Assembly (NCBI GenBank): GCA_020055645.1 | Contig: CM034549.1 | Span: forward strand, 18,993,930 to 19,057,929 | Source: Tomocerus qinae | Lineage: Eukaryota > Arthropoda > Collembola > Entomobryomorpha > Tomoceridae | DNA length: 64,000 bases | Direction: 5' to 3' | In this document: positions 53,856 through 64,000 of the stretch, piece after piece | How the letters are laid out: each line of letters opens with the position of its first letter | Position numbering within the stretch: position 1 is the first letter of the stretch | Notes under the pieces: model-generated | Told to the model about the DNA's origin: nothing | Seen by the model: only the letters and a program-made list of their open reading frames with translations | Databases searched by the model: none | Made by a program: the position numbers and the translations under genes

Positions 53856-54221
53856 TCCCTATGAAATTACTTCTTGATATGAAAACTAGGATAAAACGGC
53901 ATTACGAAAATGGAGACTACAAAACTTGGTAGCTTAAGACCATTTGGTTGACGATTGTATAAGTGCCCTTTCTCACAGCTTTGATTTTTAATGCACATGC
54001 ACAAACTCAGTACTGTTCCCTTGCCAGGTTATATATAAATACGCATTGTTCAAAAGCTAATGAATCAAAATCTTGACATCCTATTCTTATTACTAAAAGT
54101 CTCCATTGGAGTGAACAACAGTGCAAAATTAATTTCTCGTTTTGAGTAATTTAGTAATACATTAATGTAAAATGTACAATATTTTTTGCAATTGACAATT
54201 TTACTTAGAAAGATATTGTGC

Positions 54222-54290
54222 AGTAGTCTGACAGTGGGAGGTAGTCTAACAGGGAGATAGTGGGACGGAGAGGTATTCAAACTCAGGAGG
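54222..54290. repeat. Inverted relative of the TAGACTACCTCC array
   Basis: TAGTCTGACAGTGGGAGG followed by TAGTCTAACAGGGAGATAGT and GGAGAGGTATTC are reverse-complement variants of the units at 53776-53855. Together they bracket about 370 bp of AT-rich sequence and may be the ends of a small foldback element. Confidence 0.6.
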
Positions 54291-57200
54291 CATTAGGATG
54301 TAATTTTAATATTGGTAAACAGCTATTTATTTACGACTGTATAACCTAAGATGTCACAATGTAAGGTAATATACGAATAATGCCATTTTACGTTTTGCGG
54401 TTAATACATAGCCCACCGTCTGTTTGGAAACATGGAATATAATTTCTCCTGCACTTATTGACTTCCCGGTCTAAACTATTTGTTCAAAACAAAGTTTGAA
54501 TCATTATGAAATGATGAAATGAAGCTCTACAAATTGTTAGCAATGTTTGGATTTGACGAATTGAGCAGTGTTTAAACAATAGGGATTATAAATTCACCAT
54601 CGCAAATTGTGCGAGACCTGCATAACCACAATTCTGGCAAAGCATGGATGGAATAACTTCTTAACAACACAAACTTTGTGGAAAGAGTAAATGGAGGTAC
54701 TATATAGCCAGCATTGTCATTTTTAGGTTACGTAGTGATTTGAGATTATAATATAAGGTCTGATGAAATCAATACAAACGAACCCATATGTGTGCTGGGT
54801 TTCAAATTCCAATAAGTAAATAAGAAATCTTACAAGTTTTGGGAAATTGCATGCAGGTACATAGACATCACTCCAAAAGACATCCTTGACATGAAAACTT
54901 TAAAATTGTAACGGTAAGATTACCTCCATAGACTCTGCATGTATGTGTAGAAAGTAATTTAAAATGACAATTTTTTTATGGAGTAGTGCACCTTGAGTTA
55001 TCACAAAGGTAAAATTGGTATTCCAAAAAATTAGGTACAGTATAATGGAAACTATGAAGCACAGCTTGATATGATATGAAGATTTTCATTTGTTTAATGT
55101 GTCGCATTTGATCGTGAATAATTTTAAGGTTTGCAGCTTGGATTTAGACAGTTACTGCGTAATATAACTTTCATTTGACTGTGTTGAAGTTGAAAGTACA
55201 TTCGAATTTAGGAGCCTGAATGGATGAGTCAGTGGGTCATGTCTGTGGAAAGTGCGAGGGTTTTGTAGTTATTAGGGATTGAAGAAAATGTAGAGCGAAT
55301 TGAATTAATAGTATTTTCATTGCGGTTGTATTTCTCTTTCTGTCTGGGAAATATATTGCGTTCGTGTATGCAGGTAATTGCAATGGTCTGGGCCGAATAT
55401 AGGTATGCAGTGTACACAACAATGACAGAAGAATCGGTGCGCTTAGGGTTGTCCTTCTATTTAATTCAAGAAGCTCAATTCCTCGCCAACATGTTCATAA
55501 AGAAAGTACAGCCTTTAATATGGTGCATATAGGAGTTATTTGATAGTCAGAAATAATATAGCAAGGATTATTGGTTATGTGGGCCCAGTGCTATAACGAA
55601 TTTGAACATAGGTATAGGGTTCTGAAAGTGGAATAAAATAGTTTCACGTATGCAGATGATGGTTAGGAGTTTGGGCATTATTTATTTATTAAGGAAGCGA
55701 CATGCCAAAATTCGCGTGGGACTCGATTGAGGTTTGTGAGCTTTGGGTATATTGGTTATTGACGTACAGAATAGGTAAAATTATCACGGAGTCCCCTACT
55801 CACGTCGTATGCTCCATTTCTAACGAGAATAAACGAAAAATATTTGAAATCAAAGACAGCTCAGTCAAGTCTCGAGAAAATAAGTTAACGTGAGTCACAA
55901 AATTTTCGTCTTTGTCGACTCGAAAGACAGATAAAGGACAGAAGACTCCGGCGGATATCATTCACAGTCCATTCACATTTAGATGACATGTAAAATCGGT
56001 TTCGCACATGTATTTTGAATTCAAAGTTGGGCAGGAGCACGGAGCCAGCGCATAACTTTGCTTGTTTATATTCTGTGCAATGTTGATGTACAGATAAGGT
56101 GTCGCGAGCATAATACTCGATGTGCATCTACACTAAGTTCACTAGCTGCTTGCTTTCATGAGAGAACTTTCCTTAGCCGTAATTTCAATTCCGTGTTATG
56201 ATGAAAAGAGGAATGGCCTGTTTTTCTCTTATGAAATCTGAATGACTATGCTTGTCTTGTTGTGCTCTCCCTCTCTCCTTTCATGCACTATGCAAACAAA
56301 CTCAACTACTCAAACTCCGTTTTCCTCTCAACCGACTCAAATGAGTGGCATACAAAATAACTGCCAACAGAAACTCTCTATGTAACATTCCCTAGGATTA
56401 TTATACATACACACTTCTATAACCCACACTTTCTTTCTATTGTTAAACTCCCATGTCTAACCTACTATATAGACTTCCACCTATTTACACCACCACCGCC
56501 ACATTAAACCTAAATAACCAAACCCGAAACCAAACTACTCTCTATAATGCTACATTCTTCTTTCAATTCAAGTGCCTTTTCCGTATCTGTTATTTTCTGC
56601 TTGTGGCCAAACAATTCCATCTGTCCTATATCACTGCATTCTATTATAAACCACCGTCAACAAAAATTCGACCTAAGTGGGGATTATCGAAGAAAGTCAC
56701 TAAAACGTGAAGGTGCATTTTTAAACAAGTACATCGCATAGAAAGCCCATTTTCCTACTTTAATTACTCCCTCACGATACAATATTCAAACCTATACACC
56801 ACTAAATGATGCTCTTTTCATTATAGTACCTCTTTGAATTTATAACGAGAGGATATCACAAATGAAGCGTACACACACACACACGCCTTGTTTAGTGGTT
56901 ACGTTGCCATCCGCTTTTCAACCTCCTCATTTGCCAAATAATGACTTTTCTCCCCTCATTACTAGTTTTATTAGGATATCCGTAACCATTCACGTCGAAA
57001 GCAAAGAAAATTTCACATAAATGGGCTACTTCTAGCATAAATTGACTATTTCTTTGACATTCGCAGGCAAAACAAATCATTTAATAACCTTCTATTGTCT
57101 TCATTTCGTTTTCAAACCCCTTAATTTATAAAATCGCTGGCTTTATTTCCCTGATTTCCCTGTCATCGGTAAATTGCTTATAAGAACTCTTTTGTACCTA

Positions 57201-60200
57201 CTAAATACTCCAACCAACCGGCAACCCATAATCAATTCGAATTTTAAATCATATACTTTTCTCTTATTAAACGAAATTACATTATTGAATGAAATCAGAT
57301 GCCACAGAATAATTAATTAACAAATAATTTTGTATTTAGTATTTCAAATGTAGATGCTTTCTACCAAATAAAGTTTAAAATCCTGTTCATTTTGGTATAC
57401 CTTGTAGTGAAAGTTACATAATTTTAAGAATTACGTTTTATGTACATACTTCTGGTTATAATATGAATATTTGTGGCATATGCTTTCTCCTGAAATATTT
57501 TTTGTCTCATCGCTACCGATATTTTCACATCCGCTTCGTTCTCTTCACAAGCTTTCTGCAATGGAAAAATTGAGTTTTCTATATGCTCACTTTTGTACAT
57601 TAGTACTAGATGCATTGATGTAGTATTTCTACAGTGTTTGTAATCTACCTTGTATGGAATGTGGTATAAACAAAAACTGTCATAGACCAAGGGCGAAATC
57701 GATGAATATTTCATGAATGGGATTACCAGGAAGGAAAGTACATATTATAGAGCATCTGAAGAGTGTTATTTGTAAGAGCAGTATGGAAATTATTCTTGAA
57801 GTCAATGAAAGAAAAGGAAATGACAAGGAAATGTAATTATTATCCCGACAGCATTTCCTTCTCTTCACATAGACGACTCTCAGATCTCATGACTCATGAC
57901 GCAAACTACTTATTTTATGGAAAACAGAAAACTTCAAGGACAGCTTTTCTTTGCGTGCGTGTTGGAATTAGAAAGATGTGTGCGTTTATTTATTATTAGA
58001 TAGATGTACATATGTTAGCTATCGTATTATGTAATTCATGTCATCTGACTCATATCTGTCCAAATCTTCATGCTAACATCATGCATGAGTTCATATTGTG
58101 TACAGTTATAAAAATCACGGAAAATAAAAATGCAATGGAAGGGTTTTTAATTGGATTGACGTAAGAAGGTGCTCCGAATTCCTGCTCTAAGGCAAATATT
58201 CTTTCATGTAGGTGGTAAAAATCGATCACTGACAATTTCACCGTGTAAATCCTACGAAATACGCACTTGTTCAACATTTTCCAAATAATATTCTTCAGCG
58301 CGATAGCTATAGCCTTTAGCATTGTATATTACATAGGCGTAGCAGTTTTAATCTTCATTTAAATCTAGTTGTATACATAAAATTTTATTATGAATATTTT
58401 TTTCAGCTTATATCATTGTTTCAAATTAGGTAATCCTGACACAAGCAGACCTTTCAATAGGGCATAAAATGCTAGATAACTCCCAACAACCTGACATGTT
58501 TATATTCTAATGTCCTAGTAGAACCTAATTTTTAAAAAATAATTTAAAAATCAATGTGAAGATGCCTACTTTCATTTAGCATCATGCCCAATCGACTTTT
58601 TTCACTATTTTAGCTGCAGCAAAAAAGGCGTATTAAAAACATGCCAATTTAAAAAAGATCTTCAATATAACCTTCCTTAAACCAATTTTGATGTACTATG
58701 ATGCCAAAAGATAAAAAAACAAACTTTCATAATTTTATTCCTAATTACTAAATTTAGATTAAATATAGAAACAAATTTCAATCGTTAAAAACTAGTAGAG
58801 TTTTCTATAGGAAATAATACATTACGTTCTATCATTGTATTGATTCATCTAGTCATGAAATAGTGTTACGGATTCCGTTAAGAAGCATGGAGAATAAACG
58901 TTAAAACAGTATCATAGCCAAGGAGTACATTAAAGTACAAATGTTGTGACATTATCAATATAAATTAATGCACTTACGAGTGTGTTCCCTAATTGCATCT
59001 CCTTTCCTGATAAACACCACGAGCTAAGTTGATAAATGCTAGTACAGTACTCTGAACACTGTATGCACACATTAGACATGTAATTGTGTAACTGTCAGCA
59101 TAATTGTATTTTCGTCTAATTGCCAAAAACGATCATCAAGATAGCAGTAAATATTATTTGTATTTATAGCTTAGCTTACAGTATAATCTCTATATCTGCC
59201 ATCCCATAGACATTTTAGGTAACTATTAGACTATGTATAGTAATTACACTTTAAGTGACTGCTACTGACTAGAAGTGGAATCGCGTGGACGGTGCATGTA
59301 TCAGTACAATACATATGATCATGATTCATTTCCTTACAAACGACGAATACAATAGTAACGTAGAACATACCTCTTGCAGCCATTAAAATATAAATATTTA
59401 CTTTGCTTTTTGAATTATGCTGTTACTTACTCTCAATTTACTCGATGAATACAGATCGACTTATCGTATCAGTAAGGCTAATGAATTGTTTCCTTTTACT
59501 TTCAATTGCAATATCAATACCATATCGGGTACAAACATCTTTAGCGTTAAAGGTATATAGTCAGTCGTTTCCATAAATAGTAACACTTAAAAAGGAGCAA
59601 TATTTGATTTATATAAGTTACATAACAATATATTATATGCCTTCTACTACTGCACAGATTAGAAGTATATAGCTGTGGCTAAGGCAAGCTAATAGATCAC
59701 GCTATACATGATCACTGACTATAATCTTTACTAATCATAAGATTTGTGTATTGATTGACTAGATAAACATGTCTTGGTATATGGTACAGTGGATATTTCT
59801 GTTTTATAGTATCTACTCCAATTAAAGCATTACAACGGCTACACTTTTGGTGTTTCCTCCACATGAATGTCCAATGGTGAGTAAACATTAGTGCATGTCC
59901 ACACGTGAACACAAGTATGTAGATATTCCCGATTTACAATATTTTTTGACGTATACTTCTAACATTTCCACTATACTCATATCAAAGTATAATTTGGATA
60001 ATTCTCTGTTGCAAACTTGCCTTGAGAATATGGATCGTTGCGTGATCACTAATCAGATCACATATAATATAGCTGCACCGCAAGATGTATAGTAATGCCA
60101 AAAGAGGTAAAAATTTTGACACTTCGGAAGTTTTCCTTTCTTTTAGCTACCTAAGCAGACTCACTAGCTAAATAAGCAAGAATTATCAAAAATAGCTACC

Positions 60201-60767
60201 TAATTGTAAGTTGATTTGTCATAAACATAATTTGTAAGAATTCTTTCTTCGATTGTTTCTACGTAATGATTTCTGTGAATACTTGGATAACAATGTAATT
60301 TCAATTTTGTGACGATTTTGGTCAGTATCTACGAGTACTGCGATTTTCAATGGCTTTTCAGCGTTTTCTTAAGAACTTTCAAAATGTAATGGTTCCCAAC
60401 AAGAATTATTTTTACTTTTTTTCGCTTTTGAAATGCACTACTGGAACCTAGCACTAATAGTATCTTTAATAGCCTATGCGTAACACTTAACTAAAGTATA
60501 CTATCTATACTCAATCTAAAAATAACTCAATATTTAGGAGTATTATAATCTTTAAATGGAATAATGATGTGGATTCTGACGATTACGTTATGATACTACT
60601 GATACACTGTAGAACTTGAATATAGAAAGAATAATATTAAGTATGTATATGTCATGTCTTGGTTCTAGTGAATAGAATTATATAATGCAAGGATGGAAAT
60701 CAGCAAATCTGTAGAATCTTATTTGAAATGTAGTCACTTATAGAAAGAGACAGGATGAAATCTTTTG

Positions 60768-62209
60768 CTAACAAGCACTGCTATTGACAGCGGCAACGGT
60801 TTCAATAGGAATCGGAGCAGAAGTTGAGGAGGGCAGAGTAGTAGTAGCGGAATTATTATTACCATTTCGGGGCAATGCACGTCCCCCATTTTGATCCCGG
60901 AATTTCCGGCCAGCACTATCATAGCGACCTAACAAAGCACTGGAGCTGTCAAAGTCTTCTTCGATTTCTTGTTTAGTAGGGATAGTAGCTGGGGCGGAGG
61001 TATTATTAACACTTGGGCCAATATGATTTCCGTAGTAGGATCTCTTAGCCGCAGCATTGACATTATTGCCCATTAAATCCTCAGCGTCACCTGAGCCTCG
61101 ATTGTGAGATAACAGACCCCCACTCCCACAACTTCCTCGATGTCCATCACTTTTCCGTAGAAACTTATCACTTTCCATGTCATCTAAATTGGTATTACTC
61201 GTATTATCACCGGGAACGGCAGATGCCATCAGTTCTTCCCCCTCGCCCCCATCCCCATTTTCATACAAAGACGTGAGTCCAATGAGCTCATTCATGGCTG
61301 CAGTGTGAGTGGGATCTTCCCCGTTCATCATGCGAATCTTTTGGATCATTTCTTTAATTTCATATCTGAGTATGGTTAAAAAGCACCCTTTTAGGAAAAC
61401 TATAATGCAGAAGCCGATCACAAAGAGAACGTCCGTCACATGGTCCAACCACTTCAGAACTTTCTCGCCACAACCCTCCCGATGAATATGAGGTGTGACA
61501 AAAACAGGAGAAGGTGTCGACGACGACGAAGGTGGCCAAGGGGAGGAGCCAGAAGGCCATGATGTCTGTGTCCTTAAATTTATCGATGGGGTTGGAGTGA
61601 TCTCGTTACTATTTATTAAGAGAGAAGACGAGGATTCCTCGGAACTGCTGCTCCCACTTCCGCTCCCACTACCACTTCCGGCAAAATTGCTGTAATAACT
61701 AGGAGGAGTCGGGGACACGATTGAGTTTGTAGCTAGATGAGCAGGGATGGCACAGGTGCCGATGTAAGGTAGTGCTGAGGATTCCGTTGTTGTTTGTTGG
61801 GGAGCGGATGTGGATTTGTAAGCCTGGTTGTTCTGACGCCCTGCCTTTTGTCGCCGTTGGTAAGCGATACTTCCGCTACGTCCAGAGCCCGAACCAGAGC
61901 CAGAGCCTTGCCCTTGAACTGTGTTCAAATTTAGTATATCTATAATATTGTTCGGATTTTGATTGTTATAATAATTACTATTACTGTTTAAATTATTGTG
62001 GCTTGAAGATGGGATTTGGTTGTGACGCTGAGAACGCTTAGCATCCGAAGAACCCTTGCTGTGCTGACTACCACTGCTCGCTGTAGGAACAGGTAGTTGA
62101 TTTGTTATGGAAAAATTGCAGCATGTCGACGGCAACTTTGGTAATGGAGACGCAGTCGTTTCATAAGGAAGTCCGTTTACATCGTAATGATTATTCATTG
62201 AGGTCGATT
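60768..62209 (-). CDS. Tetraspanin, last coding exon (5' exons not found)
   Basis: A single exon encoding about 480 residues, entered at a TTTTAG acceptor (phase 1) and ending in TAG at 60768-60770. In order it carries VNGLPYE and a Cys-Cys pair (STCCNF, codons 62118-62123), which fits the PxSCC element of a tetraspanin large extracellular loop. Next is a long Ser/Asn/Gln/Gly-rich stretch, a Cys in IGTCAIPAH (61752-61754), and the closing REGCGEKVLKWLDH (Cys codon 61470-61472). The fourth transmembrane helix VLFVIGFCIIVFLKGCFLTIL follows, and then a basic juxtamembrane YEIKEMIQKIRMM. The cytoplasmic tail is about 185 residues, with acidic and Asn/Ser-rich parts. From the CC pair to the last loop Cys is about 216 residues, where the family usually has a few tens. 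The first three membrane helices would be upstream, beyond 62209. The layout somewhat recalls peripherin/rds-like tetraspanins, but that assignment is tentative. Confidence 0.75.
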
Positions 62210-63096
62210 CTAAAACAATCAACAAATACCAATTCAATTTTTAATTCGTAATGTCTGTTTACACACCTTCGTAACATTCATATCCGTAGTTATTTCCTAA
62301 ATCGTTGGGCAAAGGGCAAATCTCTGGTCATAAGTTTTACCTGGCCATATAATTACGTCAATTGTGAATCAAGTACAATGTACAGATCAATGACAGTGGC
62401 AATAGTATCAAATACGATTTTGCCAAATCAATGTTGCAATTTACAATCATTATCTTCAAGCCACTCACATATGGATCCATATTTCATGAATAATTAATTA
62501 AGAAATTCAGATACCGTATTTCCCAATATTATATTATAGTACATATTGAAAGAAGTTGTCAATATAATCAATTTGCAGGTTGGTGGCTTTCTAAAAGTGG
62601 TTTACCAGCTTAAGATTCATCATATATTGAAAGTTCGCTACTGACTGGCCTATAGGAAATTTGTTGGGTCATGATTTAGGTACCTAAATGTGTAAAACTT
62701 TCCCAGTTCCAAGTATCTTTATCAATCTCAATTATAGGCGACAATACAGATAGTAGAGACGAAAATATTCCTAGTAGATGTGTAGACTTTCACAAAGTAG
62801 ATTCTAAAAATAAGTTGATATGTGTGTGTTCATTATACATGCTAGCTGAAATGATGCGAATGGAAAAAATAATATCTTTGCCTAAGCATTGTTTGTACAG
62901 GGATATGAAGATCTACTTAAAGCCTTCTCCTTGATCTGTTCAATTTATTTCAGGCAACGACTACGCATTACTTCCAGAAATGTTCTGACAGGACAAGTTG
63001 AGGTCAGAATTTCTCGACCAATTTGCACGTGCATTTTTTACAATATTTCATGGAATCACGTCATATTACTTGCACAGCAGTTCTTATCAAATATAA
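62210..63096. other. Upstream of the tetraspanin exon, nothing recognised
   Basis: This is intron sequence of the tetraspanin gene read on the minus strand. I looked for an upstream exon with a CCG motif or membrane helix and saw none. A plus-strand ORF at 62889-63197 runs into the inverted repeat and is not convincing. Confidence 0.5.
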
Positions 63097-63420
63097 TTTA
63101 TCGATTAAATGAATTTATGAAATTCAATCGTAATTTTATGAGTGAGCTTGTCCGAAGTAATTACCTACTTAATGTATACCTACACAATGTATACTGAAGT
63201 GAACACATATGTTTATAGCGCCTAAAACACGCGATCGAACCCCTATATTCCCTGCTTCTTCGTGTCCAGGTAGCCATTACTTCATAATATTTGTGTCTTT
63301 TCTGCATAAAAGTAATTACAGGGTCAAATGTTGCCATTTGGGAGGGTGGGAGGTAATTACTTCGGACAAGCTCACTCATAAAATTACGATTGAATTTCAT
63401 AAATTCATTTAATCGATAAA
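63097..63420. repeat. Perfect 70-bp inverted repeat, 184-bp loop
   Basis: 63097-63166 and 63351-63420 are exact inverted copies (left arm starts TTTATCGATTAAATGAATTT and ends GAAGTAATTACCT). A third, diverged copy in the left-arm orientation lies at about 63425-63468 (TTTCATGAGCTTGTCC..., then TAATTACCTACTTAATGTAT). The arrangement of inverted plus direct copies next to a tyrosine recombinase suggests the non-coding end of that element or a derived non-autonomous copy. Confidence 0.85.
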
Positions 63421-63570
63421 TTTTATTTCATGAGCTTGTCCTCTTTAATTACCTACTTAATGTATGATGTTGAAAGAATGCAGAAAAGAATGCTGAGATT
63501 CATGTAAAGTACAAAAATCAAATGTATTGTACAAAATTAATTGTATAACATAGGATTGCAAAATTTAAGT

Positions 63571-64000
63571 TCATTTGCTACTAAAAATAGCTTTTGAAAA
63601 GTCTTCCCTAGTGTCTAAAGGTCGGTTATAAAACTGACCAAACATGGAAGATGATCTGGTCCACCCAGCACTCGATCTTATGAGATCAATTGGTACGTCT
63701 CTTCTGTTGTTGACGAGACTGCTGCATGGCGTGTGCTATGAGCAGTAAAAATTGAAGTGTCTATTCCGGAATTGAACAAAATTGTTTTTATCCATCGGCT
63801 GATGGTCTGGGATGTAACTTTCCTGTGGCTTTTTGACAAACTAATAAATAAATCTTTATCTTTTCTCAATGATTGAGTAATCTCTAGATATTTCTTCATA
63901 GTTCTAACTGCACACCATTCAGGGTGATCAGAAAATTCCGGAAGAAAAAGACATGGTTGCAAACGTCCTGGCTTGCTTGTTTTGACTTCGTCAGGAATGA
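63571..64000 (-). pseudogene. Tyrosine recombinase fragment (DIRS/Ngaro/Crypton type), frameshifted, cut by window edge
   Basis: The minus strand, open from the window end, encodes KTSKPGRLQPCLFLPEF, then a helical segment. After that comes TAHSTRHAAVS, the HxxR box of the tyrosine recombinase fold. A frame change at about 63685-63715 interrupts the protein. The frame two bases over continues with SSAGWTRSSSMFGQFYNRP, containing the nucleophilic Tyr, and stops at 63571-63573. Residues of the C-terminal catalytic part are therefore present but split between frames, so this copy is probably inactive. The HSTRHA and FxxFYxRP boxes are of the kind seen in DIRS-like and Crypton-like mobile elements of animals. 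The N-terminal half lies outside the window. Confidence 0.85.

Larger units (their letters stand above)
42979..60767. other. Gene-poor 17.8-kb stretch
   Basis: After the GTAAGT donor of PsuG exon 7, no kinase exon was recognised before the tetraspanin gene on the other strand. ORFs are short and mostly AT-driven; the 121-codon frame at 45468 is Phe/Leu/Ile-rich low complexity. Items listed separately are the repeat pair at 53770-54290 and the strand-skew reversal at 55100-57250. A short AC repeat (about eight units) lies at 56870-56886. The stretch may be the large 3' introns of the PsuG-PfkB gene plus intergenic DNA. Confidence 0.5.

Noticed and set aside
61360..61695. Additional ORFs over the tetraspanin exon
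   Set aside because: These are other-frame shadows; the frame with loop cysteines and the membrane helix is the supported one.

Overview
The window reads as nuclear DNA of an invertebrate animal, most likely an arthropod. It is AT-rich, its genes are split by GT-AG introns, and its proteins (Rpn11, CMC1, INTS5, RPB9, a tetraspanin, a PsuG-PfkB fusion) are ordinary metazoan ones. I cannot name a species. No rRNA, tRNA or CRISPR array was seen.

Layout. 1-537 is a small foldback repeat built from GC-rich minisatellite arms. 538-13549 is AT-rich DNA with no recognisable gene and only a few isolated exon-like islands. 13556-24848 is an 11.3-kb near-perfect palindrome with arms of about 5.6-5.7 kb and essentially no spacer. 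It is flanked by an exact 6-bp direct repeat TATGTG and has AG...CT ends. I read it as one inserted mobile element, possibly related to Polinton/Maverick-like self-synthesising elements, although it has no recognisable coding capacity. It is the most unusual object in the window.

26059-34267 is a compact housekeeping cluster in alternating orientation: PSMD14/Rpn11 (-), CMC1 (+), INTS5 (-), RPB9 (+). PSMD14/CMC1 and INTS5/RPB9 are head-to-head pairs with short shared upstream regions (478 and 762 bp), and CMC1/INTS5 converge tail-to-tail about 320 bp apart. Intron phases agree across every junction, so all four reading frames are reconstructed in full. These proteins serve proteasomal deubiquitination, cytochrome oxidase assembly, snRNA/promoter-proximal RNA processing and RNA polymerase II; nothing suggests a joint pathway.

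36633-42978 carries seven exons of a pseudouridine-catabolism gene on the + strand. It has a full pseudouridine-5'-phosphate glycosidase (PsuG) domain, a long linker and the first 20 residues of a PfkB (pseudouridine kinase) domain. The remaining kinase exons were not found. Its introns hold a minisatellite made of perfect palindromes and an orphan ORF.

42979-60767 is almost empty of recognisable genes but holds an inverted minisatellite pair and a sharp G/C strand-skew reversal. 60768-62209 (-) is the last coding exon of a tetraspanin whose large extracellular loop and cytoplasmic tail are both greatly expanded by low-complexity sequence. The window ends with a perfect 70-bp inverted repeat and a frameshifted tyrosine recombinase fragment of the DIRS/Ngaro/Crypton type.
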